From the NCBI GenBank assembly GCA_945869165.1, contig CAMBNY010000011.1:1-54253 (forward strand): a DNA stretch of 54,253 nucleotides, in the 5' to 3' direction. This stretch comes from Comamonas sp. lk (GTDB lineage Bacteria; Pseudomonadota; Gammaproteobacteria; Burkholderiales; Burkholderiaceae_C). Position 1 is the first letter of the stretch; the number at the start of each line of letters is the position of its first letter. The notes beneath the pieces are model-generated. The model saw only the letters and a program-made list of their open reading frames with translations, did not search any database and was not told the origin of the DNA. Below, in pieces: positions 1-8,274 of the stretch. Made by a program: the position numbers and the translations under genes.

Positions 1-42
1 TTTCTGTACAAGTGGTACTGGATGCAAGACGAGCTTTAATAG

Positions 43-933
43 ATGGGTCACATGGTCACAATTCTCGATGGCGGCATGGGCCGTGAACTCAAGCGCATAG
101 GCGCACCTTTTCAACAACCCGAATGGTCTGCGCTGGCGCTCATGCAAGGCCCGCAGTTTGTGCGCCAGGCGCATGATGCGTTTGCCCACAGCGGCGCGCA
201 GGTGCTAACGACCAATAGCTACGCGGTTGTGCCTTTTCATATCGGCCAAGAGCGCTTTGAGGCGCAAGGCGTTGCACTAGCCCGCTTGTCCGCCGAACTG
301 GCCCGGGCCAGCGCTGATGCGGCTGTGCACAAAGTGCTGGTAGCCGGTTCGCTGCCACCGGCGCTGGGCTCGTACCGGCCTGATTTATTTGTGCATGCGC
401 AGTCGGTAGCGATACATCGCAAATTGATTGAAGGCATGGATGCGCTGGTCGATGTGTGGTTGGCCGAGACGCAAAGCTCGATTGCCGAAATCCGCGCCGC
501 GCATGAAGCGCTGGGCAGCAATACCAAACCCTTGTGGATTTCTTTCACGCTAGACGATGAGCCTGAAGGCGATGCCGTAACGCTGCGATCGGGGGAAGCC
601 GTCGATGTGGCGGTGCGCGAAGCGCTGGCTCTGGGTGCCAAAGCGGTGCTTTTCAATTGCAGCCAACCCGAAGTAATGGAAGCGGCGGTAGTTGCGGCGC
701 GCAAAGTGATTGGTGACGGCGGCGTGGACATCGGCGTGTATGCCAATGCATTCCCGCCACAGTCCAAAAAAGCCACGGCCAATGCGGTGATTTTGGACAT
801 ACGGGCTGACCTGGACCCACTGTCGTACACCGGCTGGGCGCAGCGCTGGGTGAACCAGGGCGCCACCATGGTGGGCGGCTGCTGTGGCATTTCGCCTGAG
901 CACATTGCCGAGCTGTCACGCACATTTTCTTAA
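43..933 (+). CDS. Homocysteine S-methyltransferase family protein
   Basis: A 296-residue protein of the homocysteine S-methyltransferase (MHT/BHMT) family, which moves a methyl group from S-methylmethionine, betaine or a similar donor to homocysteine to make methionine in the cytoplasm. It opens with the family's ILDGGMGREL motif. The three zinc-binding cysteines are visible: one in FNCS (about residue 203) and the pair in GGCCG (about 280-281). The length is normal for the single-domain form. An in-frame ATG three codons downstream (52) is an alternative start, and neither has a strong ribosome site. A thioesterase gene follows 12 bases later, so the two are probably co-transcribed. The methyl donor cannot be read from sequence. 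An MmuM-like role is the best guess. Confidence 0.88.
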   Translation: MGHMVTILDGGMGRELKRIGAPFQQPEWSALALMQGPQFVRQAHDAFAHSGAQVLTTNSYAVVPFHIGQERFEAQGVALARLSAELARASADAAVHKVLVAGSLPPALGSYRPDLFVHAQSVAIHRKLIEGMDALVDVWLAETQSSIAEIRAAHEALGSNTKPLWISFTLDDEPEGDAVTLRSGEAVDVAVREALALGAKAVLFNCSQPEVMEAAVVAARKVIGDGGVDIGVYANAFPPQSKKATANAVILDIRADLDPLSYTGWAQRWVNQGATMVGGCCGISPEHIAELSRTFS

Positions 934-945
934 AGCGAGCGCCGT

Positions 946-1371
946 ATGCGTATCTGGCAAAAACCGATCAGCGTTGAGTTACTCACCGCCAACACCCGCA
1001 GAGGCGCGGACGAGCGACTGGGTATTGAGTTTGTAGAAGTAGGCGACGACTACATCGTGGGCCGCGTGCCGGTGGATGAACGCACGCGCCAACCCTATGG
1101 GCTTCTGCACGGCGGCGTGTCCGTGGTGTTGGCCGAAACATTGGGCTCGTGCGGCGCGGCTTTTTCCTGCCCACCAGGCTACCGCGCCGTGGGCCTGGAC
1201 ATCAATGCCAACCATTTGCGCGGCGTATCCTCAGGCTGGGTTACCGGCACCGCACGCTCGGTGCATCGCGGGCGCACTACGCATGTGTGGCAAATTGAAT
1301 TGCGTGACGAGGCCGGCAATATGACCTGCATCTCGCGCATCACGATGGCGATCTTGGCGCCTGCGGCTTAA
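946..1371 (+). CDS. Hotdog-fold acyl-CoA thioesterase (PaaI/YdiI-like)
   Basis: A 141-residue hotdog thioesterase, a cytoplasmic enzyme that hydrolyses acyl- or aroyl-CoA thioesters. The core motif GLLHGGVSVVLAETLGS (about residues 50-66) carries the HGG turn and the glutamate (AETLGS) that acts as catalytic base in the EntH/YdiI/MenI branch. The length fits that branch. It follows the methyltransferase gene by 12 bases, with the RBS-like purines AGCGAG just before ATG. The substrate is unknown: no menaquinone or siderophore genes lie nearby, so a proofreading or clean-up role is only an inference. Confidence 0.87.
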   Translation: MRIWQKPISVELLTANTRRGADERLGIEFVEVGDDYIVGRVPVDERTRQPYGLLHGGVSVVLAETLGSCGAAFSCPPGYRAVGLDINANHLRGVSSGWVTGTARSVHRGRTTHVWQIELRDEAGNMTCISRITMAILAPAA

Positions 1372-1514
1372 ATGGATTGCTTGCGATGATGGGGGTTCGG
1401 CGAGGCAGGTGGATGTTGCCCACCGCTCCATCAAGCTGCAAGAGCTAACGCAGCCGCTTCTGCATCGAGCGCGCAAACAGCGAAAAAAATGATTCCCCAA
1501 ATTGCGTCACTTGG

Positions 1515-2930
1515 ATGAGCCAGCAGACCCAACCCGCTACTACTTTGCCTGCTGCTGATGCGGCCCAGCGACGCTTAGTGCAGGTGCTGTTTGTCGGTGT
1601 CTTCATGGCGGCACTCGATTCGGCCATCGTGGGACCGGTTCTGCCTGCATTGCGTGCGGCTTTTGATATCGACAACCGGACTGCAGGACTGCTTTCTACC
1701 GTGTTTTCGCTTTGTTCGATGTGCAGCACGGCGCTGATGGCTTACTTCAGCGACCGCCATGGCCGCCGCCCGGTGTATCTGGCCAGCGTGGCGCTTTTCG
1801 CCATCGGCTCGCTGTGCATCGCTGCGGCCCCCAGCTTTGACCTGCTGCTGCTCAGCCGTGCGATCCAAGGCATTGGCGCAGGGGGCATTGCGCCAGTGGC
1901 CAGTGCGGTGATTGGCGATGTGTTCACCGCCGAGCGGCGCGGCCGTGTACTGGGGCTGCTTGGGGCCACCCACGGCATGGCCTTTGTGCTCGGGCCGCCA
2001 CTGGCTACCGTGCTCACCTCCACGCTGGGCTGGCGTTGGCTGTTCCTGGTGAATATTCCCGTTGCGCTGGTTGTGCTGGTTTTGGGCGCACGCAGCTTGC
2101 CAGGCCAGCGCAGCGGCGCGGCACCAGGGCCCGTCGACGCAGCGGGTATTGCCGTCACCTTGTTGTTCCTGCTGTGTTTGGTGATGGGGATATCGCGGCT
2201 GGCAGACTCTGCCACCGCGATGGTGCTATGGCCCTGGTTTCTGGCTGCCAGTGGCGTACTCCTAGCCGCTTTGGTGGCGATTGAAAAGCGCCAGGCGCAT
2301 GCGCTGATTCCTATTGCGCTGTTTGCCAACCGACAACTCGCTTACACCTATCTGCTGACGCTGGGCGTGGGTTTCTCCATGGGTGGCATTGTGTTTTTAA
2401 CCACCATTGCCACGCTAGCTTATGGGGTCAGCGTGGAGCACGCGGGGCTGGCACTGCTGCCTTTGGTGCTGTGCTCCATGGTGGGCTCGATGGCGGCAGG
2501 AAGGCTACTAAACCGTCTGGGTGCCCGCAATATGGTGATTTTTGGTTTCGCACTGTTGACGCTGGGCTACCTGCAAAGCGCAGTGCCACAGACCGGCCTT
2601 GGCGCGTTCGCGGTGGCGTCTGTACTGGTGGGTATTGGTCTGGGTGTAGTGGTCAGCGGTGCGCTGCGCGCGATTGCGATTGATGAAGCACCACCGACCC
2701 TGCGCGGCACAGCCCAAGGGCTGATCAATATTTTCAATGCGGTGGGCACACTGTTGGCGGTGACCTGCATCAGCGCCATTGCTGACTTTGAAGGCGGCGG
2801 GCTAAGCGGTTTTAGCCACGCGTATCTTGCTGTGGGCGTGAGCATGTTCGTGATGCTGTTGATTGCTTTTGGGCTGAAAAGGAAGTCCATCGCGGCCGTG
2901 GCTGGAGGGACCCCTTCCGTAGGAACGTAA
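1515..2930 (+). CDS. MFS transporter, DHA2-like drug:H+ antiporter
   Basis: A 471-residue inner-membrane protein of the major facilitator superfamily, with hydrophobic segments along its whole length. The first loop motif after TM2 is present (FSDRHGRRPVYL), followed by the LLLLSRAIQGIGAGG stretch and the GPPLATVL motif of TM5 that is typical of proton antiporters in the DHA families. The length suits a 12-14 TM multidrug exporter. A non-coding gap of about 140 bases separates it from the thioesterase, so it may be transcribed on its own. The start ATG has only a weak ribosome site. The transported compound cannot be predicted. Confidence 0.85.
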   Translation: MSQQTQPATTLPAADAAQRRLVQVLFVGVFMAALDSAIVGPVLPALRAAFDIDNRTAGLLSTVFSLCSMCSTALMAYFSDRHGRRPVYLASVALFAIGSLCIAAAPSFDLLLLSRAIQGIGAGGIAPVASAVIGDVFTAERRGRVLGLLGATHGMAFVLGPPLATVLTSTLGWRWLFLVNIPVALVVLVLGARSLPGQRSGAAPGPVDAAGIAVTLLFLLCLVMGISRLADSATAMVLWPWFLAASGVLLAALVAIEKRQAHALIPIALFANRQLAYTYLLTLGVGFSMGGIVFLTTIATLAYGVSVEHAGLALLPLVLCSMVGSMAAGRLLNRLGARNMVIFGFALLTLGYLQSAVPQTGLGAFAVASVLVGIGLGVVVSGALRAIAIDEAPPTLRGTAQGLINIFNAVGTLLAVTCISAIADFEGGGLSGFSHAYLAVGVSMFVMLLIAFGLKRKSIAAVAGGTPSVGT

Positions 2931-3028
2931 CTCACCAGACCGGTGTCTCAATTGCGTGGGGTGCGGTTCCCGGATAACAAGAGTTACCCCCAACAAACTG
3001 ATAAGCCTGAATACTTGTTTTACACGCC

Positions 3029-3601
3029 CTACTCTCCCCGCGCCAACCGCTCACTCTTCCAATACACATCATCCCCTACCGTCCCATCAGTGCGATGGCG
3101 ATTGAGCACACGGGCCAGCACAAACATCAGGTCGGACAAGCGGTTCAGGTATTGGCGCGGAGCTTCTTTCAAAGCCTCTTCATTACCCAGCGCTACCACG
3201 GCGCGTTCGGCGCGGCGGGCTACGGTGCGGCATACATGCGCCAGCGATGCGGCGCGGTTGCCTGCGGGCAGGATGAACTCTTGCAGCTTGGGCAAGTGCT
3301 CGTTGTGCTGCGCCAGGGCCTGGTCTAACGCCATCACCGCCTCGGGCTTGAGCAACTCAAAACCAGGGATGGACAGTTCGCCGCCCAGGTTGAACAACTG
3401 GTGTTGCACTTCGACCAATACGCTGCGCACGCTCTCGGGCATGGCTTCGCACAAGAGCACGCCGATGTGGCTGTTGAGCTCATCGACCTCGCCCATGGCG
3501 TGCACGCGCAAGCTGTTTTTGGATACGCGCGAGTTATCGCCCAATCCGGTGGTGCCGTTGTCGCCAGTGCGGGTGGCAATTTGTGTCAAACGTTGTCCCA
3601 T
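3029..3601 (-). CDS. Cob(I)alamin adenosyltransferase, PduO type
   Basis: A 190-residue ATP:corrinoid adenosyltransferase of the PduO/MMAB family, which adds the 5'-deoxyadenosyl group of ATP to cob(I)alamin to make coenzyme B12. The N-terminal ATP-binding motif is clear (TRTGDNGTTGLGDNSRVSK, residues about 10-28). So are the later family signatures GEVDELNSHIG and FILPAGNRAASLAHVCRTVARRAER. It is the last gene of the long minus-strand run that starts at mnmG. About 80 bases separate it from the HD-GYP-like gene. The assignment is firm. Whether the host makes B12 or only salvages it cannot be told from this window. Confidence 0.93.
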   Translation of the reverse strand: MGQRLTQIATRTGDNGTTGLGDNSRVSKNSLRVHAMGEVDELNSHIGVLLCEAMPESVRSVLVEVQHQLFNLGGELSIPGFELLKPEAVMALDQALAQHNEHLPKLQEFILPAGNRAASLAHVCRTVARRAERAVVALGNEEALKEAPRQYLNRLSDLMFVLARVLNRHRTDGTVGDDVYWKSERLARGE

Positions 3602-3681
3602 GGGGTGTGCTTTCTGTGGGTTGGGTGCAGCTTTGCTGCAAGTTATTTTTCGGTATGCGCGGTGGGCGATTCAGATGGCGT

Positions 3682-4425
3682 TCAATGAACTGGCGGCTCG
3701 GCCAGTGCGTCATCCAAAAATTCCATTTTGCGTTGCAGGTCTTGCTCGGTATCGGCCAGACGCTGCGCTATCCGGCGCATGGCGTGGCCTTGCTTGATAA
3801 AGGCATCGACCACATCGGGGTCAAACTGCACGCCGCGTTCTTGCCAGAGCTGCGTCAAGGCTTGCTCATGCGTCAGGGTGGCTTTATAGACTTTGTTGCT
3901 CACCATCGCGTCGTAGGCATCGGCTACAGCCATGATGCGCGCTGACGCAGGAATGGCCGTGCCTTGCAAGCCCTGCGGGTAGCCTTGGCCATCCCAATGT
4001 TCGTGGTGCGAGAGAGTTACCTCTTTGGCCACGCGCAGCGCATGGTCGCTGTACAGCATAGTTTTTTCCGCCTGCTGCAAAGCGGCAAATCCGCGCACCG
4101 TATGCGCTTGCATGGCGCGCCGCTCGTCGGGCGTATAAACGCCGGGCTTGAGCAAAACGCGCTCGGGCACGGACAGCGTGCCCATGTCATACACCCAGAC
4201 GCTGGCCAACAAGTGGCGGATGTCATCAGGCGTGAGCAAAGCCAGCCAGCGCGGATGCGATTGCAGCGCTTGCGCCAGCACACCCACATAGGCGTGCACG
4301 CGCAGCAAATGCTGGTGGGTTTGCGTGTCGCGCTGTTCTAGTAAGGTCGCCATGGCCAACAGCAACACGTCCGTCGCCTGTACCTTGTTGGCAGGCTGTG
4401 CGTCCAGCTGGGTTGCGTCAGTCAT
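3682..4425 (-). CDS. Degenerate HD-GYP domain protein
   Basis: A protein of about 247 residues with an HD-GYP-type domain, the family that degrades cyclic di-GMP. It keeps the second half of the signature almost intact (HHEHWDGQGYPQGLQG, then IPASARIMAVADAYDAM). The metal-binding HD pair is replaced: where active proteins have HDIGKIGIP this one reads YDMGTLSVPERVLLKPG. Loss of the first metal-ligand histidine suggests reduced or no phosphodiesterase activity and perhaps a binding or scaffold role (inference). There is no receiver domain. The start at 4425 overlaps the stop of the upstream methyltransferase, which suggests translational coupling. An ATG at 4431 and one at 4470 are also in frame. 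Confidence 0.8.
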   Translation of the reverse strand: MTDATQLDAQPANKVQATDVLLLAMATLLEQRDTQTHQHLLRVHAYVGVLAQALQSHPRWLALLTPDDIRHLLASVWVYDMGTLSVPERVLLKPGVYTPDERRAMQAHTVRGFAALQQAEKTMLYSDHALRVAKEVTLSHHEHWDGQGYPQGLQGTAIPASARIMAVADAYDAMVSNKVYKATLTHEQALTQLWQERGVQFDPDVVDAFIKQGHAMRRIAQRLADTEQDLQRKMEFLDDALAEPPVH

Positions 4426-5209
4426 GGGCATAGACAAAGGGCGTTTGGTAAATCCAAACCATTTTGCCATTGGGAGCTTGGTAGCGCGCTTTTTCTACCA
4501 AGTCGTGCGCCTGAAAATCCAGGCTCACCAAATACGCGCCGGGGCGCAATTGCTTGGCGGCTTTGGCGACTGCACGCGGCATGCTTTCGGGGCGCTGAAA
4601 GGCATAAACCATATCGTAGCCAGACCAGTCGGCCTCCCAAATATCGGCGCGGCGTATGCGTGCCCAAGGCAGGCGCAGCGCGCACCACCAGCGCAACACC
4701 ACGCTCCACTCCAAGCCAAAAAAATGCGCTTGCGGATAGGCCAGGCGCAAAGCACGCAAACCATGGCCCATACCGCAACCAGCGTCCACTATCTTTGCGC
4801 CTACGGGCAGCGGCGCATGCGCGGGTAATTCCAGCAAAGCCTTGGCTGGCGTGGGAAACAAGGGCGCATCCGACCAGGCATTGACCGGATAGACCAAGAG
4901 CATGATGGCCAGCGGCAATAGCCACATCCAGCTAGGCATATCGCCTTGTCCCAGCACTTGCAAACTGAGCGCAAAAGATACCGGGAAACCCCCGGCAATA
5001 AACAGCTTGCGCCACCAACTATTGCCCCACACGCTGAGCAACACGCCCACCCCCGCCGCCATCACCAAGGCCCACACCGGCGACCATCCTTGGCTGTTTA
5101 AAAACCGAAACAAAACCCAGCTGGCGCCCCAGGATAAAAGTGCAGGCGCAGGCCAGGGCGGCGCTTTGCGCCAGCCGCTGGCAGTAGGTTCGGGCGGGGT
5201 GTCGAACAC
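4418..5209 (-). CDS. Membrane-anchored class I SAM methyltransferase
   Basis: A 263-residue protein with a hydrophobic N-terminal half (about residues 20-110, several likely membrane segments) followed by a Rossmann-type methyltransferase domain. The SAM-binding motif I is KIVDAGCGMGHGLRALRL (about residues 138-155), and LEWSVVLRWWCALR follows at the motif II position. It starts with GTG four bases after the parB stop and overlaps the next gene, so it belongs to the par operon transcriptionally. The substrate is unknown. The anchored layout suggests a lipid, quinone or membrane-protein target, but nothing in the sequence settles this. Confidence 0.75.
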   Translation of the reverse strand: MFDTPPEPTASGWRKAPPWPAPALLSWGASWVLFRFLNSQGWSPVWALVMAAGVGVLLSVWGNSWWRKLFIAGGFPVSFALSLQVLGQGDMPSWMWLLPLAIMLLVYPVNAWSDAPLFPTPAKALLELPAHAPLPVGAKIVDAGCGMGHGLRALRLAYPQAHFFGLEWSVVLRWWCALRLPWARIRRADIWEADWSGYDMVYAFQRPESMPRAVAKAAKQLRPGAYLVSLDFQAHDLVEKARYQAPNGKMVWIYQTPFVYAHD

Positions 5210-5212
5210 GGT

Positions 5213-6166
5213 TTAACGTTCCGCTTGCGGCGACAGGCGTTCCACTAAACCATTGAGCGCATCGAGCGAGCCAAACTGAATCACCATCTCGCCCATGTCG
5301 TCCATGCGGCCATTGCGTTTGACGCGTTTTTTGATGCGGATTTCTACCTCGGCGGCCAGGGTGTCTGACAACTCTTCTTCCAAACGCTTCAAATCGCGCG
5401 ACTTTTCTTTTTTCGGTTTGGCCGATGTCAGTGTGAATTCAGCACCGAGTTTTTTGACCAAACTTTCGGCTTCGCGCACCGACATTTTTTTGCCCACGAT
5501 CTGGTTGGCGGCGCTTATTTGCGTGGCCTTGTCCAAGGCCAATAAAGCGCGCGCATGGCCCATGTCCAGATCGCCTGCCATGAGCATGGCTTGCACCGGC
5601 TCGGCCAGTTGCAAAAGGCGCATCAGATTGCTGGCCGCGCTGCGCGAGCGCCCTACCGATTGGGCGGCAGCTTCATGTGTGAGCCCAAATTCTTTGATTA
5701 AGCGTTGCAGGCCTTGGGCTTCTTCCAGCGGATTTAAGTCCTCGCGCTGCATGTTTTCAATCAGCGCCATGGCGGCAGCGGCCTGGTCGGGCACATTGCG
5801 CACCAGCACCGGCACCGCGTGCAAACCAGCTAAGCGGGCCGCGCGGAAGCGGCGCTCGCCAGCGATGATTTCATACAGCGGCTTGGCGCCGCGTGCCGGT
5901 TGCGCAGCTTGCGCTTGTTCGGCGCTTAGCTGGCGCACCAGCAGCGGCTGCATGATGCCCTGGGCTTTGATACTTTCGGCCAATTCGTACAAAGCGCCTT
6001 CGTCCATGTGGGTGCGTGGCTGGTATTGGCCTGCGACCAGATCGTCCAAGGCCAGGCTAACTGGCAAGGCGTTTTCATCCGATGTGCCAGGTGCTTTGTC
6101 TTGCACTTTGGGGCCGAGCAAGGCTTCCAGGCCCATGCCCAAGCCTTTGAGTTTTTTAGTTGCCAT
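5213..6166 (-). CDS. parB: ParB chromosome-partitioning protein
   Basis: A 317-residue ParB, the CTP-dependent clamp that loads at parS and spreads along the origin region. The N-terminus (KKLKGLGMGLEALLG) is the standard ParB opening. The CTP-binding GERRFRAARLAG motif lies near residues 125-136. It is followed by the ENMQREDLNPLEEAQG stretch and a helix-turn-helix (HEAAAQSVGRSRSAASNLMRLL) that contacts parS. The longer reading frame back to 6346 is rejected because the family N-terminus begins at 6166. The gene overlaps the 3' end of the hydrolase gene by 11 bases and is the partner of parA and of the three parS sites at 8.2-9.5 kb. Confidence 0.97.
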   Translation of the reverse strand: MATKKLKGLGMGLEALLGPKVQDKAPGTSDENALPVSLALDDLVAGQYQPRTHMDEGALYELAESIKAQGIMQPLLVRQLSAEQAQAAQPARGAKPLYEIIAGERRFRAARLAGLHAVPVLVRNVPDQAAAAMALIENMQREDLNPLEEAQGLQRLIKEFGLTHEAAAQSVGRSRSAASNLMRLLQLAEPVQAMLMAGDLDMGHARALLALDKATQISAANQIVGKKMSVREAESLVKKLGAEFTLTSAKPKKEKSRDLKRLEEELSDTLAAEVEIRIKKRVKRNGRMDDMGEMVIQFGSLDALNGLVERLSPQAER

Positions 6167-6713
6167 GCGCGTCGTCCTTTGTTTCCAACATTTGCGTGAG
6201 GTGTGCGTGTCCCTCGGGCCAGTCGCCCAGGCCCGAGTCCGCGTTAATGTGTCCGGCCATGCCGTAGTCGATGCAGCGTGCGCCCCAGGCCGTAGCCATG
6301 GCGCTGGTGCGTTCAAAGCTGCAATAGGGGTCGTTGCGGCTGGCAAATAGCACGCTGCTAAACGGCAGTGCCTGCATAGTCACCGGCGCCCAACTGGCGA
6401 GCAAGGGGCGCAAGTCTTCGCGCTCCGCATCGCCAGGCGCTACCAGCAAGGCCCCACGCACTTTGGCCGTGTTGCGCGAATGCGCGGCCCAGCTCGCGAC
6501 CAGCAAACAACCCAGGCTATGCGCCACCAGCATGCAGGGCTGGCTGTGGCTGAGCACGGCTTCTTCGAGCTGCGCCATCCAGTCACCGCGCAAGGGCCGC
6601 ATCCAGTCGTGTTGCTGCACCCGCGTGTAGCCATAGCGCGCTTCCCAGCGGCTTTGCCAGTGGTCGGGCCCGGAGTTTTGCCAACCGGGCAAGAGCAAAA
6701 CTTGTGCGTGCAT
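6156..6713 (-). CDS. Alpha/beta hydrolase, RBBP9/YdeN family
   Basis: A 185-residue serine hydrolase of the RBBP9/YdeN family. It starts with VLLLPGWQNSGPDHWQSRWE, the family oxyanion-loop region. The nucleophile elbow is LVAHSLGC (serine near residue 67), and the late GHINADSGLGDWPEG stretch supplies the catalytic histidine. These are small cytoplasmic hydrolases with poorly known substrates. It sits between parA and parB, 10 bases from parA, and its stop lies inside the parB start region, so translation is probably coupled. Neither chromosome partition nor hydrolase literature known to me gives it a role in segregation. It may just be a stable passenger of the operon. Confidence 0.85.
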   Translation of the reverse strand: MHAQVLLLPGWQNSGPDHWQSRWEARYGYTRVQQHDWMRPLRGDWMAQLEEAVLSHSQPCMLVAHSLGCLLVASWAAHSRNTAKVRGALLVAPGDAEREDLRPLLASWAPVTMQALPFSSVLFASRNDPYCSFERTSAMATAWGARCIDYGMAGHINADSGLGDWPEGHAHLTQMLETKDDAHGN

Positions 6714-6723
6714 CGGGTTCTTG

Positions 6724-7509
6724 TTACATAGTAGGAATGCGGCGAATCATCTCTTGCGCAAAAGCCACAAAAGCCTGCGCGCCTTTAGACGCCGGGTCAA
6801 ACGCCACGCCGGGCAAGCCGTAGCTGGGCGCTTCGGCCAGACGCACATTGCGCGGAATCACGGTGTCAAACACTTTGTCGCCAAAATGCGCCTTCAGCTG
6901 ATCGCTGACCTGCTGCTGCAAGGTAATACGCGGATCGAACATCACCCGCAATAAGCCAATAATTTTTAAATCGTCATTCAAATTGGCTTTCACTTGCTTG
7001 ATGGTGTTGACCAGATCGGTAAGGCCTTCCAGGGCGAAGTATTCGCATTGCATAGGCACGATCACACCATGCGCGCAACACAGGCCGTTGAGCGTGAGCA
7101 TGGACAGTGAGGGCGGGCAGTCGATCAGCACAAAGTCATACTGGCTATTGACCTCGGCCAAAGCAGCTTTGAGGCGGCGCTCGCGGCGCTCTAGCTCCAC
7201 CATCTCGACCTCGGCACCGGCCAACTCGCGGTTGGCGCCCAAGATGTCGTAGCTGCATTTGGCCGCGATCAGTTTGTCGCTGCGGGTTATGGCATCAGCC
7301 ATGCTGGCGGATTCGAGCAAAACGTCATAAACCGAGAGCTTTAAGGTGCGCTTGTCCACGCCCGAGCCCATGGTGGCGTTGCCTTGCGGGTCCAGGTCTA
7401 CCATCAGCACGCGCTGGCCTTGCAGCGCCAGACCGGCCGCCAGATTGACGGTGGTGGTGGTTTTACCGACGCCACCTTTTTGGTTGGCAACACAAAATAT
7501 CTGGGCCAT
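6724..7509 (-). CDS. parA: ParA chromosome-partitioning ATPase
   Basis: A 261-residue ParA/Soj ATPase that forms an ATP-dependent, DNA-bound gradient pulling ParB-parS complexes apart. The deviant Walker A motif KGGVGKTT is at residues 11-18, the switch I region MVDLDPQGN is near 40, and Walker B VLIDCPPSLSMLT is near residue 130. It has no N-terminal helix-turn-helix, so it is the small chromosomal (type Ib/Soj-like) form. Start 7509 is preferred to the codon at 7521 because the family begins MAQIFCVANQ. It lies downstream of the LysE-type gene after an 84-base gap and upstream of the hydrolase and parB. Confidence 0.97.
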   Translation of the reverse strand: MAQIFCVANQKGGVGKTTTTVNLAAGLALQGQRVLMVDLDPQGNATMGSGVDKRTLKLSVYDVLLESASMADAITRSDKLIAAKCSYDILGANRELAGAEVEMVELERRERRLKAALAEVNSQYDFVLIDCPPSLSMLTLNGLCCAHGVIVPMQCEYFALEGLTDLVNTIKQVKANLNDDLKIIGLLRVMFDPRITLQQQVSDQLKAHFGDKVFDTVIPRNVRLAEAPSYGLPGVAFDPASKGAQAFVAFAQEMIRRIPTM

Positions 7510-7593
7510 AGGCTGTCTCAATCAAAGTCGTTCAACAAGAGGGCGGGTTCAGCAGCGCGGCGGGGTTTTGTGGTGAGGCAACAAGCCGGGCGG

Positions 7594-8208
7594 CTATTGC
7601 GACACCACCAGCTTGATGCCAAAACCTATCAAGACCACGCCGGCCAGTTTTTCTAGCGCCTGGCTGATTCTGGGGCTGGCGCGCACGCGCTCGGCAAAAA
7701 AGTAGGTCAGCAGGGTCGCGGCCAGGCCGTACAAAAAAGTGAGGGCGGCAATCGTCGCCGCCATAAAACCATAAGTGAGCACACCTTGCTGCTGCACCGG
7801 ATCGACAAACAGCGGGAAAAAGGCCATGTAAAACAAAATGGCTTTGGGGTTGAGCAAGGTAATAAACAAAGCTTGGCGCAAAAACTGGCTGGGCCGAATC
7901 TCGATGGGCGAAGGCGCACCGGGCTTGGCAAACAACATATAAGCACCCAGCCAGGCCAGGTAAGCCGCGCCCGCCCATTGCACCAGATGAAACGCCGTCG
8001 GGTAGTGGCTGAGCAAAGCGGCCACACCGGCCACTGCCATCCACATCAAGACTTGGTCGCCAAGGATGACGCCCAAGGTCGCCGCCAAACCGCCGCGTAT
8101 GCCGCCTTTGCTGGTGGAGAGCACCAGCGCCAAATTGCCCGGCCCGGGAATCAGAAGAAATATCAGCACGGCAGCCACAAAAGTGCCGTAATCGGTGACG
8201 CCCAGCAT
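7594..8208 (-). CDS. LysE/RhtB family amino-acid exporter
   Basis: A 204-residue integral membrane exporter of the LysE/RhtB family. The hallmark near the N-terminus, IPGPGNLALVLSTSKGG (residues about 20-36), matches the family PGP motif, and the spacing of hydrophobic segments fits the usual six. It probably exports an amino acid or derivative such as homoserine or threonine, but the substrate is not readable. It sits between rsmG and parA. The 66-base gap from rsmG contains a parS site, which may explain why this spacer has stayed in place. Confidence 0.9.
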   Translation of the reverse strand: MLGVTDYGTFVAAVLIFLLIPGPGNLALVLSTSKGGIRGGLAATLGVILGDQVLMWMAVAGVAALLSHYPTAFHLVQWAGAAYLAWLGAYMLFAKPGAPSPIEIRPSQFLRQALFITLLNPKAILFYMAFFPLFVDPVQQQGVLTYGFMAATIAALTFLYGLAATLLTYFFAERVRASPRISQALEKLAGVVLIGFGIKLVVSQ

Positions 8209-8251
8209 CGCAAACCCTCAGGAAACAAGGGGCGAGTTTACGTGATCAAAC

Positions 8252-8265
8252 GTTTCACGTGGAAC
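8252..8265. other. parS: parS centromere site 1 (intergenic)
   Basis: GTTTCACGTGGAAC, a near-perfect match to the bacterial parS consensus (core GTTTCACGTGAAAC) with one asymmetric base. It lies in the gap between rsmG and the LysE-type gene. It should bind the ParB encoded 2 kb away. Confidence 0.92.
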
Positions 8266-8274
8266 AGCGCTTGG

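Noticed and set aside
2943-3797. Open frame over the cobalamin adenosyltransferase gene on the + strand
   Set aside because: It overlaps a clear PduO-type gene completely and has no domain.
5295-6350. Long open frame antisense to parB
   Set aside because: parB is certain; this frame has no family features.
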